Below are positions 1 through 8,254 of a stretch of DNA of 64,000 nucleotides, one piece after another. Under the pieces are notes generated by a model. The model saw only the letters and a list, made by a program, of their open reading frames with translations, searched no databases and was not told the origin of the DNA. Every line of letters begins with the position of its first letter. Positions within the stretch are counted from its first letter, which is position 1. This DNA comes from Bradyrhizobium sp. Gha. Its GTDB lineage: Bacteria > Pseudomonadota > Alphaproteobacteria > Rhizobiales > Xanthobacteraceae. The position numbers were made by a program, and so were the translations under genes. The stretch is taken from assembly GCF_900113735.1 (NCBI RefSeq), contig NZ_FOQM01000017.1, positions 92,061-156,060 on the forward strand, given 5' to 3'.

Positions 1-101
1 CCGCGTGATCCATCTTAGGGCACACGCGACGACGTTCTTCGCCAAACGGCTCCCTGGGGTTATGGGTCCCGGGTCTGCGCTTACGCTTGCCCGGGACGAC
101 A
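1..101. repeat. Palindromic intergenic repeat (TGTCGTCCC family), cut by window edge
   Basis: The right end has the arm of an inverted-repeat element that also occurs at 29881-30011, 49255-49395 and 59105-59246. The left inverted arm lies outside the window. It shares the motif CTCCCTGGGGTTATGGGT with the reverse complement of the other copies. It lies just downstream of the acdS stop codon. Confidence 0.7.
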
Positions 102-129
102 GCGGTGGGGAGGCGCGGGCTGGGCTACC

Positions 130-1146
130 CTAGCCGTTCCTGAAGGCGTAGCCATAGCCGTTGAGTGCCGGCGCGCCGCCGAGATGGGCGTACAGGATCT
201 TCGCGCCCTTCTCGAAATGGTTCTTCTTGACGAGGTCAATCAGGCCCTGCATCGATTTGCCTTCGTAGACAGGGTCGGTGATCATCGCCTCAAGGCGGGC
301 GGTGAGACGGATCGCTTCCTTGGTTTCTTCCGACGGCACACCATAGGCGGGATAGGCGTAGTCTTCGATCAGCACGACGTCGTCTGCAACGATCTCCTTG
401 CCCAGTTCGACGAGCTTTGCGGTGTTCTGTGCGATCGAGAGCACCTGCGCTTTCGTCTGCGCAGGCGTGAACGACGCATCGATGCCGATCACCTTTCGCG
501 CACGGCCGTCGGCGGCAAAGCCGACCAGCATGCCGCCATGGGTCGAGCCGGTGACGGTGCAGACGATGATGTAGTCGAACTTGAAGCCGAGCTCTTTCTC
601 CTGCTTCCGCACTTCCTCGGCGAAGCCGACATAGCCGAGGCCGCCAAACTTGTGCACGGAGGCGCCGGCCGGGATCGCGTAGGGCTTGCCGCCGGCGGCC
701 TTCACTTCCTCGATCGCCTGCTCCCAGCTCTTGCGGATGCCGATGTCGAAACCGTCGTCGACCAGGCGCACGTCGGCGCCCATGATGCGCGACAGCATGA
801 TGTTTCCGACGCGGTCATAGACGGCGTCCTCGTGCGGCACCCAGGCTTCCTGCACCAGGCGGCACTTCATGCCGATCTTGGCCGCGACAGCCGCGATCAT
901 GCGGGTGTGGTTCGACTGCACCCCGCCGATCGAGACCAGCGTGTCGGCATTCGAGGCGATCGCGTCGGGGATGATGTATTCGAGCTTGCGCAGCTTGTTG
1001 CCGCCATAGGCGAGACCCGAATTGCAGTCCTCGCGCTTGGCGTAGATCTCGACATTGCCGCCGAGATGTTTCGACAGCCGCTCCAGCTTCTCGATGGGCG
1101 TCGGGCCGAAGGTGAGCGGATAGCGCGCGAATTTGTCCAGGTTCAT
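130..1146 (-). CDS. acdS: 1-aminocyclopropane-1-carboxylate (ACC) deaminase
   Basis: A PLP-dependent cytoplasmic enzyme of the tryptophan-synthase-beta fold. It cleaves the ethylene precursor ACC to 2-oxobutyrate and ammonia, a trait of plant-associated bacteria that lowers ethylene in the host. From the ATG at 1146 the protein is 338 residues, the family's usual length. Lys51 (GGNKLRK) is the PLP lysine, with Ser78 in GGVQSNH. Tyr294, Glu295 and Leu322 are all present; Glu295 and Leu322 separate true ACC deaminases from D-cysteine desulfhydrases. The frame stays open upstream to 1224, but that extension does not match the family. The divergent Lrp-type gene at 1304 is the expected regulator. 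Confidence 0.96.
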   Translation of the reverse strand: MNLDKFARYPLTFGPTPIEKLERLSKHLGGNVEIYAKREDCNSGLAYGGNKLRKLEYIIPDAIASNADTLVSIGGVQSNHTRMIAAVAAKIGMKCRLVQEAWVPHEDAVYDRVGNIMLSRIMGADVRLVDDGFDIGIRKSWEQAIEEVKAAGGKPYAIPAGASVHKFGGLGYVGFAEEVRKQEKELGFKFDYIIVCTVTGSTHGGMLVGFAADGRARKVIGIDASFTPAQTKAQVLSIAQNTAKLVELGKEIVADDVVLIEDYAYPAYGVPSEETKEAIRLTARLEAMITDPVYEGKSMQGLIDLVKKNHFEKGAKILYAHLGGAPALNGYGYAFRNG

Positions 1147-1303
1147 GGGTTCATCCCTGATGGCGTTGTGTCGGGATGTGCTAGCATTGCGCCATAAAAA
1201 GGTGCTCTCGAATATTGCGCTCATATTGCGCGCGATCTTGCAGTAATTGAGTTTTCTAATAAGATTTCTTCCGGATTAGCACTGATTTACGGAAGCTTCT
1301 TCC
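1147..1303. promoter_or_regulatory. Divergent acdS/acdR control region with tandem ATATTGCGC repeats
   Basis: This 157-base intergenic region must hold both promoters. The 9-mer ATATTGCGC occurs at 1212-1220 and again at 1223-1231, exactly 11 bases apart (one helical turn). A third related site, CATTGCGC, is at 1185-1192. Phased repeats of this kind suit an oligomeric Lrp-type protein, so they are candidate AcdR sites; that is inference. Confidence 0.5.
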
Positions 1304-1768
1304 ATGTCCGGACGTCTCGACCGTATCGACCTCAAGATGTTGAGATTGCTGCAAAATAACGGCAGGCTGAGCAACGCCGAGCTGGCCGAAACCGTTGCGA
1401 TCAGCCCCGCCACCTGCCATCGCCGCACCCAGCGCCTGTTCGAGGACGGCTTTATCGCTGCCGTCCGTGCCATGGTCGCGCCGAAGAAAGTGGCGAAGGG
1501 GACGCTGGTGATGGTCGGCGTGGTGCTCGACCGCTCCACGCCGGAGAGCTTCGCCACCTTCGAGCAGGCCATCGCCAGGCTGAAATGCGTGCTCGACTGC
1601 CACCTCGTCGCCGGCGATTTCGACTACTTCCTCAAGATCCGCGTCGGCGACATGGAAGATTTCAACCGTATCCATGGCGAGCAGCTCATTGCACTGCCCG
1701 GCGTCCGGCAGACCCGCACCTTTTTCGTGATGAAAGAGGTCGTCGACAACGCGCCACTGGAGTTCTGA
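1304..1768 (+). CDS. acdR: Lrp/AsnC-family regulator of ACC deaminase
   Basis: A 154-residue Lrp/AsnC protein. Residues 1-60 form the N-terminal winged helix-turn-helix (LDRIDLKMLRLLQNNGR, then a recognition helix around ISPATCHRR). Residues about 70-150 form the RAM/ligand-binding domain. It is transcribed divergently from acdS with 157 bases between the starts, the usual arrangement for AcdR, which activates acdS in response to ACC. Assigning it as AcdR rests on this position as well as on family; another Lrp paralogue is possible but less likely. Confidence 0.85.
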   Translation: MSGRLDRIDLKMLRLLQNNGRLSNAELAETVAISPATCHRRTQRLFEDGFIAAVRAMVAPKKVAKGTLVMVGVVLDRSTPESFATFEQAIARLKCVLDCHLVAGDFDYFLKIRVGDMEDFNRIHGEQLIALPGVRQTRTFFVMKEVVDNAPLEF

Positions 1769-1835
1769 GCGGTCTGGACGATCGAGGACGGCGCCTGCTG
1801 TAAGTCAGGCGCGGACCGCCAGGCAGCTCCGACAA

Positions 1836-3419
1836 TCACTCCGCCGCCTTGCTCGCGGGCGGCGGGGGTTTCCAGGCGACGCAGCGATTGCGGCCTTCGG
1901 CTTTGGCCTGATAGAGCGCCTGATCGGCTGCGCCCATCAGTGCGTCGATGCCGGACATGCTGACGGAGGCCTCCGCAATGCCGATGCTCACGGTGACACC
2001 GAACTGCGCCTGATGAGCGCTTAGCCGGGCCGCCATCGCCTGCTTGCGAATTCGTTCGGCGACGAGCTTGGCCCGGGACAGGCTGGTCTCGGGCAGCAGA
2101 ACCGCGAACTCCTCGCCACCGATGCGGCCGACGAGATCGGATTTGCGCTTGCCCTCGTTGCATGCAGCTGCAACAGCCTTGATCGCTTCGTCGCCGACCG
2201 CGTGACCGTAGCGGTCGTTGACCGACTTGAAATGATCGATATCGAGCATCAGGACGGAGACCGAGCGGTAGTAGCGCTGGAAGCGGCTCCATTCCGCATC
2301 GAGCGAACCCAGGAAGTGCCGGCGGTTGTACAGGCCCGTGAGCGGATCGGTGGTCGCCAGCCGCTCCAGCATGGTGGCTTTGTCGTTGAGATCGGTGATG
2401 TCGACATAGGTCAGCATGCGGCCGCCGTTGGACATCGTGGTGCAATGGGCCCTGATGCGTCGGCCGTCCAGCGTCGCGAGGTCGCGCACATGATCGCCGG
2501 CCTTGACCTCTTCGACGCGCCGCGCCGGAAATTTCGCCAGTTCGTTCGCCGGCAGATTGGGAGCGCTGGCGCGGTGCACGCGCCGCACCAGCGACGAATA
2601 GGCCGGCCGGCTCGCCGCCTCGTCTTCACTGACATCCCAAAAGCGCCGCATGCGCCTGTTCATGAAGGTGGCGTTCAGATCGGCATCGAGAAGCAGGACG
2701 CCATCCTGGACATTCTCCAGCGCGTCCCGCAGCTGCTTCAACTCGTCCGAGGCGCGCACGATGTCGGTCACCGGCGTATAGGTCAGCATGCGTCCGCCGT
2801 CCGGCAATGGCGTCACCTGCACGCGCACGACATCACCATTGGTTCGACGCACATCGACCGGAGCCGGGTCGCCTGCCTCGACCACGCGAACTCGTTCTTT
2901 GATGTGCGCATCGAGAGCGGGGTCCGGCACCTCGTACGCTCCGATGTTGCGTCCATGGAGGAGGAGGGTGATGATGGATGGATTGCTATCGGCAACCTCG
3001 TCGGGCAGGTGCCACATTTGACGAAACGATCGGTTGATGAGGCGCGCCCTGAGGCTTGGATCGAGCAGCACGATGCCGGTCGGCACATGATCGAGGGCGG
3101 CACGCAGAGCCAGCATCTGGGCGCGCATCAGCGAGTCGGATGAGCGCTCCTGTTCGTCGCCGGCGGCGCGCCCCACGCTCTCAGGCTGTTCAAAGGCGAC
3201 CCCCACCTGGCGGTCCGATCGCCAGACCATGCGGCAGCTCTGGATAGCGCGTCCCTCGAGTCTGAGCTGGAAGCGATCGGGCACGCCGAGGCCGCTTTGC
3301 ATCTCCAGCGTCGCGGCCTCCTGGGATAACCGCCGCACGACGCAATCGATGGTCGACTGGCCGTAATTGAAGATGATCTTCCCGGCCAGGAACGTCCGTT
3401 CCGGCACCAAGCGGGACAT
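1836..3419 (-). CDS. PilZ-PAS-PAS-GGDEF diguanylate cyclase
   Basis: A predicted 527-residue cyclic-di-GMP synthase. The first 80 or so residues resemble a PilZ domain, followed by two PAS-type sensor domains (about 110-225 and 228-340) and a C-terminal GGDEF domain (about 350-515). The active-site motif is GGEEF, and RKSD lies five residues before it, matching the RxxD product-inhibition site. No membrane segment is seen, so it should be cytoplasmic. I chose the ATG at 3419 because GGAG lies 7 bases upstream; the open frame extends to a TTG at 3488 without a ribosome site. The signal sensed is not deducible. It is not obviously in an operon. Confidence 0.9.
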   Translation of the reverse strand: MSRLVPERTFLAGKIIFNYGQSTIDCVVRRLSQEAATLEMQSGLGVPDRFQLRLEGRAIQSCRMVWRSDRQVGVAFEQPESVGRAAGDEQERSSDSLMRAQMLALRAALDHVPTGIVLLDPSLRARLINRSFRQMWHLPDEVADSNPSIITLLLHGRNIGAYEVPDPALDAHIKERVRVVEAGDPAPVDVRRTNGDVVRVQVTPLPDGGRMLTYTPVTDIVRASDELKQLRDALENVQDGVLLLDADLNATFMNRRMRRFWDVSEDEAASRPAYSSLVRRVHRASAPNLPANELAKFPARRVEEVKAGDHVRDLATLDGRRIRAHCTTMSNGGRMLTYVDITDLNDKATMLERLATTDPLTGLYNRRHFLGSLDAEWSRFQRYYRSVSVLMLDIDHFKSVNDRYGHAVGDEAIKAVAAACNEGKRKSDLVGRIGGEEFAVLLPETSLSRAKLVAERIRKQAMAARLSAHQAQFGVTVSIGIAEASVSMSGIDALMGAADQALYQAKAEGRNRCVAWKPPPPASKAAE

Positions 3420-3620
3420 TCGCAGTCTCCAAGGCTGAACAGCATGCGACGATGCCGCCTCAATGTCGCGCAAGGTTCCTTGCGACAATCTAACGCGTTT
3501 GATGTTTTTGGATGAAGATTAACAATTGGTTGACGCACAAAGCCGATGGATTGTTGCGACAGCACTCCACCCGCGAGCCGTCAGAACGCTGCCGCTGAGT
3601 GGATTCCGCCACGACGGCAC

Positions 3621-4526
3621 TCAGTTGCGCACGGCATACAGCGGCGTGCGCAGCGTGATCCGATAGGATGGCTTCGGCATCCACGCGATCTGCCCCGTGA
3701 TCCCGAACAGGCGGTTGTCATTGTCGTCCATGCGGTCGATGTCGAGCCGCAGGATCGGCTGGGTGAAGGACTCCGCCAGCGTCCGGCCCGCGATCTGCGC
3801 GCCGCCAAACGATTGCACGCCCAAGCGTCCCGTGAACTTCCAGTTGCTCGGCCATTGATAGTAGCCGCCGGCATAGAGAATCGTGTTCGGCTTGATCCGG
3901 GCAACCGGGCTGGCGATGTCGGTGTGGGTGTATTGCACGCCGGCCAGCCAGCCGCGCGTCTCGTCCTCGTCCAGCGCGTAATCGAATTCCAGGATATTGT
4001 TGAACGAATTCGTCATGTCCTGTTCGTTCGGCACCGATTGCGTCAAGGTGGATTGCAGTGTGATGGTTGGAATCTTGCCGCCGTTCTGTTTGTAGAGGTC
4101 AGCCTGCACGCCGATATTCCAGCTCGTGATGTCGAACGCCGACCAGCCTCCGCCGACGTCCGTCGTCGAGCCCGACACGCCACCATAGAGCGACACGCGA
4201 TCGCTGACGTCGACGGTCAGCGGCAGGTCGACGGCGATCGATTTCGCACTCGGCAAGCCGTTCGGCAACGTCACGCCACGTCGCACTGCAAGCGCTTCGA
4301 AGGCTGCTGACAACGAGGTGCCGCCGAAGCCGAGTCCGAGCGTGCCTGCCGGGATCGTCGCATAGGTCGTACGGAGATCGAGATAGATGTTCGGGACGGC
4401 GGGCTTGGACGGTGCGTCCTTGTCATCGTCGGCGGCGAAGGCCGCCCCCGCCGACATCGTCAGACAAAGCAATCCCTTCGCGACACCGCGCAAAGCTGAG
4501 CGGGATGATTGGCTGCGATGGGACAC
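3621..4526 (-). CDS. Exported protein, probable outer-membrane beta-barrel, function unknown
   Basis: I do not recognise the family. An arginine-rich N-terminus is followed by a hydrophobic stretch LLCLTMSAGAAFA and a likely signal peptidase I site after AFA. The rest is rich in alternating polar/aromatic strands (for example TILYAGGYYQWP, WNIGVQADLYK) as in a small beta-barrel, and ends near YRITLRTPLYAV. The start is uncertain: GTG at 4526 places the signal peptide neatly, while a TTG at 4604 would add 26 residues; neither has a good ribosome site. It stands alone between two unrelated genes on the same strand. Confidence 0.7.
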   Translation of the reverse strand: MSHRSQSSRSALRGVAKGLLCLTMSAGAAFAADDDKDAPSKPAVPNIYLDLRTTYATIPAGTLGLGFGGTSLSAAFEALAVRRGVTLPNGLPSAKSIAVDLPLTVDVSDRVSLYGGVSGSTTDVGGGWSAFDITSWNIGVQADLYKQNGGKIPTITLQSTLTQSVPNEQDMTNSFNNILEFDYALDEDETRGWLAGVQYTHTDIASPVARIKPNTILYAGGYYQWPSNWKFTGRLGVQSFGGAQIAGRTLAESFTQPILRLDIDRMDDNDNRLFGITGQIAWMPKPSYRITLRTPLYAVRN

Positions 4527-4653
4527 GTGACGATCCGACGCGTTGATGGCACTGCCGTTGATAGATGGAACGTGATCGGTTCCGTGGTCAAGTGCTATCC
4601 GCAAGCAATGGACGACGCATACCGGGCTCGACGCGCGCGTGTGATCTGCGCCC

Positions 4654-5589
4654 TTATTTCTCTACCGCTCGCCGCACCTGCTCGCCGATCTGCGACAGCA
4701 CGAGCTGAGCCTGCGGCAGGATCGCACCCATGGCGTGGAAATTGTGGACCATCCCCTCGTGGCAGACGTGCTCGACCGGCACGCCGGCGGCGAGCAGCTT
4801 GCGCGCATAGGCGTTGCCTTCGTCGCGCATCGGGTCGAACTCGGCGGTATGGATGATTGCGGTCGGCAGCCCCGTGAGCCGCGTCGCGCGCAAGGGCGAG
4901 ATGCGGGGATCGGCGGCATCGAGGCCCTTGGACAGATAATCCGACAGATCGGCCTCGATGGTGGCGCGGTCGATCAGATGCCCTTCGGCGAAGGCCTCGC
5001 GCGAGGGTGAAGTCTCCTCGAAATCCAGCACCGGGCAGATCAGGCATTGTGCGACGATGGAGAGACCGGCGCTTTGCGCCGCCTCCTGGCACACGATCGC
5101 GGCCAACGTAGCGCCTGCGGAATCGCCGCCGAGCACAAGCCGTTCGGCATCGATGCCGAGTGTTTCAGCCTCGCGCGCCACCCATTCGGTCGCCGCGATC
5201 GCGTCGTCCACGGCGGCGGGATATTTGTGTTCGGGCGCCAGCCGGTAGTCGATCGAGACGAGGCGGCAGCCCGTCGCATGCGCGAGTGCCGCTGCAATGC
5301 GGTCATGCGTCGCAATACTGCCGGCCACGAGGCCGCCGCCATGAAAGAACACGAAACCCGGCGCGCGCGCTCCGGCGGACGCGGGCGAATAGAGCCGATA
5401 GGGCAGCTCTCCGCCGGGGCCGGGCAGCATACCGTCTGACGTGGTCACGTCAGGCGCCTCGGCACGCGCGAACTGCATCAGCTTGGCCAGCGATTGACGC
5501 CGCGCCTCGACGCTCGGCCGGCTGCGCGCCTGCGGCGCGGCCGCAGCCATCATTGTCAACAAGCGCTTGGCGAGTGGATCGAGCGGCAT
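4654..5589 (-). CDS. Alpha/beta hydrolase, hormone-sensitive-lipase (HSL) family esterase
   Basis: A 311-residue carboxylesterase of the HSL/family IV type. The oxyanion-hole motif HGGG is at 83-86, the nucleophile Ser157 in GDSAG (155-159), with Asp253 (EFDPMRDEG) and His283 (HEGMVHNFHAM) completing the triad. This family hydrolyses short-chain acyl esters in the cytoplasm. There is no signal peptide. The ATG at 5589 gives the family's usual length. The natural substrate cannot be told. Confidence 0.92.
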   Translation of the reverse strand: MPLDPLAKRLLTMMAAAAPQARSRPSVEARRQSLAKLMQFARAEAPDVTTSDGMLPGPGGELPYRLYSPASAGARAPGFVFFHGGGLVAGSIATHDRIAAALAHATGCRLVSIDYRLAPEHKYPAAVDDAIAATEWVAREAETLGIDAERLVLGGDSAGATLAAIVCQEAAQSAGLSIVAQCLICPVLDFEETSPSREAFAEGHLIDRATIEADLSDYLSKGLDAADPRISPLRATRLTGLPTAIIHTAEFDPMRDEGNAYARKLLAAGVPVEHVCHEGMVHNFHAMGAILPQAQLVLSQIGEQVRRAVEK

Positions 5590-5741
5590 GGGAAACTCCG
5601 TGACCTGGCCGAAACTATAACCTGTTTGGACGAGATGTCGTCCTAACCTTCCTGCGAGGGGGAGAGTTGATGCTTCGCCGCAGCAAATCGTTTAGAAGTC
5701 GGGACAATAGTACCCGGAAATTTCTCGAGGGGAGGCCTGGT

Positions 5742-6629
5742 ATGGCCGAGATCACGAAACCGATCGACTATTCGCCGAGCTGGACCTTCTTCGAAGGCAA
5801 ATGGCACGACGGCAACGTGCCGATCATGGGACCGCGCACGCATGGGGCCTGGCTCGGCTCGGTGGTGTTCGATGGTGCGCGCGCGTTCGAAGGCGTCGCG
5901 CCCGATCTCGACCGTCACATCGCCCGCGCCAATCAATCCGCGATCAATTTCGGCCTGAAGCCGGTGGTCGATGCCGACACCTGGATGACGCTCGCAAACG
6001 ACGGCATTGCACGCTTTGCGCCGAATGCCGAGCTCTATGTCCGCCCGATGTACTGGGCCCAGCACGGTGCGGGTGGCGGCGTGCTGTTCGATCCCGAGAC
6101 CACCAATTGGTGCCTGTGCATCTACGAGGCGCCGATGCCGAAGCCGACAGGCAATGCGATCACACTGTCGCCGTTTCGCAGGCCCACGGCCGAATGCGCG
6201 CCCGTCGAGGCCAAAGCGGCCTGCCTCTATCCGAACAATTCGCGCGCGCTGGCGGAAGCGGCCTCGCGCGGCTTCCAGAATGCGCTGATGCTCGACATGC
6301 TCGGTAATGTCGCGGAGTTCGGCAATTCGAACGTGTTCATGGCCAAGGACGGCGTGGTCTTCACGCCGGTGCCGAACGGTACCTTCCTCAACGGCATCAC
6401 CCGCCAGCGCGTCATCAGCCTGCTCCGGGGCGATGGCGTCACCGTGGTCGAGAAGACGCTGCGCTATGCGGATTTCCTTGCCGCAGACGAGATCTTCTCC
6501 ACCGGCAATTTTGCGAAGGTGGCGCCGGTGATTCGCATCGACGCACGCGAGCTGAAGCCGGGCCCGCTCTACAGCAAGGCGCGAAAGCTCTATTGGGATT
6601 TTGCCCATGCGTCGCAGCTGGCGGCCTGA
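5742..6629 (+). CDS. Branched-chain amino acid aminotransferase-like protein (PLP fold type IV)
   Basis: A 295-residue class IV aminotransferase. Signs are the N-terminal GSVVFDGARAFEG block, a candidate PLP lysine at 158 (EAKAACLYPNN) and the GNVAEFGNSNVFM block that corresponds to the SEG-x-NIF region of BCAT enzymes. Members transfer the amino group of branched-chain amino acids, but the group also contains D-amino acid aminotransferases and aminodeoxychorismate lyases, so specificity is open. The start is ATG 5742, with GGGGAGG a few bases upstream; the frame is open from 5667. It is convergent with the next gene, two bases apart. Confidence 0.88.
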   Translation: MAEITKPIDYSPSWTFFEGKWHDGNVPIMGPRTHGAWLGSVVFDGARAFEGVAPDLDRHIARANQSAINFGLKPVVDADTWMTLANDGIARFAPNAELYVRPMYWAQHGAGGGVLFDPETTNWCLCIYEAPMPKPTGNAITLSPFRRPTAECAPVEAKAACLYPNNSRALAEAASRGFQNALMLDMLGNVAEFGNSNVFMAKDGVVFTPVPNGTFLNGITRQRVISLLRGDGVTVVEKTLRYADFLAADEIFSTGNFAKVAPVIRIDARELKPGPLYSKARKLYWDFAHASQLAA

Positions 6630-6631
6630 CG

Positions 6632-7252
6632 CTAGCCGGCCCGCCGACGAAAGCGGCTGAACTGAAACGCCTGCGTCGAATGCCACGGCGTGCGATGGGT
6701 ATCGCCGCGCGTCTCGACCAGCTCGAACTCCGGCCCGAGCTCCCTTGAAAGGCTCGTGCTGTCGTGTCGCTGCACCGGCAGGCCGCTGCATGTCTGCGGA
6801 CCATCGGGCGCGAAGGTGGCGATGATGACCTGTCCGTCCGCCGCAATCGCCGATCGCAGACGCTCGACGTAAGCGGCCCTGTCGCGCGGATCGGTCAGGA
6901 AGTGAAACGCGGCACGATCATGCCAGACGTCGTAGGCCTTCACCGGGCGCCACGTGGTCACGTCGGCAACGATCCAGTCGACCGCCGATGCGGCTGCACC
7001 GATTCGCTTCCTCGCTGCATCAAGGGCGTTGGCAGAGAGGTCCAGCACGGCGAGATTGCGGTAATTGTCCTGAAGCAGTGCGTCGGCCAGCCGCGATGCC
7101 CCGCCGCCGATATCAATGATGGCCGCGTCGCGATCCGGATTGGCGGCGCGAATCATCTCGATCGAGAGCGCCGGGCTATCCTGAAACCAGCTGACCTCGG
7201 CCTCGCCCTTGGTGGCGTAGACGTTGTCCCAATGCGTGGTGCGGTCGGACAT
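6632..7252 (-). CDS. Class I SAM-dependent methyltransferase
   Basis: A 206-residue methyltransferase with the glycine-rich SAM motif IIDIGGGASRLAD and acidic post-I segment LAVLDLSANAL. The N-terminus (HWDNVYATKGEAEVSWFQ) is typical of a small methyltransferase family related to thiopurine/tellurite-type enzymes; the acceptor is unknown. ATG 7252 was chosen because conserved sequence begins there, although the frame extends to 7306. Not clearly in an operon. Confidence 0.85.
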   Translation of the reverse strand: MSDRTTHWDNVYATKGEAEVSWFQDSPALSIEMIRAANPDRDAAIIDIGGGASRLADALLQDNYRNLAVLDLSANALDAARKRIGAAASAVDWIVADVTTWRPVKAYDVWHDRAAFHFLTDPRDRAAYVERLRSAIAADGQVIIATFAPDGPQTCSGLPVQRHDSTSLSRELGPEFELVETRGDTHRTPWHSTQAFQFSRFRRRAG

Positions 7253-7354
7253 GGCAGCTCCGGCCTTCGCCGGGACGGCACCGCGCAAAGGCAATGCCGC
7301 AATCAAACTGGCAGTTCGCGCGCCCGCCGCATGCGGACGCGTCGGTGCGGAGGT

Positions 7355-7951
7355 CTACTCGTCCTTCTTCGACATGCGCTCGAGGCGTTCCTGCATGTCC
7401 TTCATCTGCTGGCGCAGGTCGTCGATATTGCTGTCCGTCGCCGCCGGGGCGTTGGCATCGGGCTCCGGCTCCGGGGTCGTTGCCGGTCGGCCCGCATTGG
7501 GAGCAAACGGCTTGAACATCGAGAAGGTCTGCTGAAACAGCTCCATGTTGCGGCGGACCTGTTCTTCCAGCGGGGCGAAGGGCGTGCCCGACAGCGTGTT
7601 GGCGATCTGCTTGCGGAACTTCTCCTGCTCCTGGGTCAGTGTCGCGATCGACTGCTCCAGATATTTCGGCACCACCATCTGCATGCTGTCGCCGTAGAAG
7701 CGGATCAGCTGGCGCAGGAAGGTGGTCGGCAACAGGTTCTGGCCGGCCTTGTTCTCCTGCTCGAAGATGATCTGGGCAAGCACCGAGCGGGTGATGTCGT
7801 CGCCGGTCTTGGCATCGTAGACCAGGAAATCTTCGCCATCTTTGACCATGGCGGCGAGGTCTTCCAGCGTCACATAGGTGCTCGTCCCGGTGTTATAGAG
7901 CCGGCGGTTCGCGTATTTCTTGATCGTGGTGGGTTGGTCTGATTTCGCCAT
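7355..7951 (-). CDS. phaR: Polyhydroxyalkanoate synthesis repressor PhaR
   Basis: A 198-residue regulator. The N-terminal half has the PHB/PHA accumulation regulator DNA-binding domain (IKKYANRRLYNTGTSTYVTLEDL) and the following phasin-interaction domain (FLRQLIRFYGDSMQ). The C-terminal part is low-complexity and ends in a predicted coiled coil (DLRQQMKDMQERLERMSKKDE). PhaR binds nascent PHB granules and represses phasin and its own gene. It is divergent from phaA and phaB, which supports the assignment. Confidence 0.95.
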   Translation of the reverse strand: MAKSDQPTTIKKYANRRLYNTGTSTYVTLEDLAAMVKDGEDFLVYDAKTGDDITRSVLAQIIFEQENKAGQNLLPTTFLRQLIRFYGDSMQMVVPKYLEQSIATLTQEQEKFRKQIANTLSGTPFAPLEEQVRRNMELFQQTFSMFKPFAPNAGRPATTPEPEPDANAPAATDSNIDDLRQQMKDMQERLERMSKKDE

Positions 7952-8254
7952 GGGCTCTCACTTGCAGCACTGAGAACGGGAACCTGCGGGGCCAATGCCG
8001 CAGGGCGGGAAGAGTACGCAACGCAACAAAGTAAGCATTTTCAAAGGGGGCACGCTACCGTTTTGTGCGGCACGGTTAATCGCACAGCAAAAACGTGCTT
8101 GCGAAATGGCCAAGAACGCTATTTTGAATGCGCTGCGGGATGAATTCGGCGACCTTCCGATTGACATGCCGCAATGACGTTAACAGGATGCCATCCGAGA
8201 CTGGCGAGCCGTTTCCCAGCCCCGTCTGCCCCCTTTGAACCCCAGGAGATGCCC
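7952..8254. promoter_or_regulatory. Divergent phaR/phaA regulatory region
   Basis: These 303 bases between the two starts hold no gene I can support. A short frame at 7995-8177 is judged spurious. An inverted repeat GTGCG (8065-8069) / CGCAC (8081-8085) lies mid-region and could be an operator, for example for PhaR itself; this is a guess. A good ribosome site (CAGGAG) precedes the phaA start. Confidence 0.4.

Noticed and set aside
7995..8177. 60-residue frame between phaR and phaA
   Set aside because: No ribosome site and no recognisable features; it lies in the divergent regulatory region.
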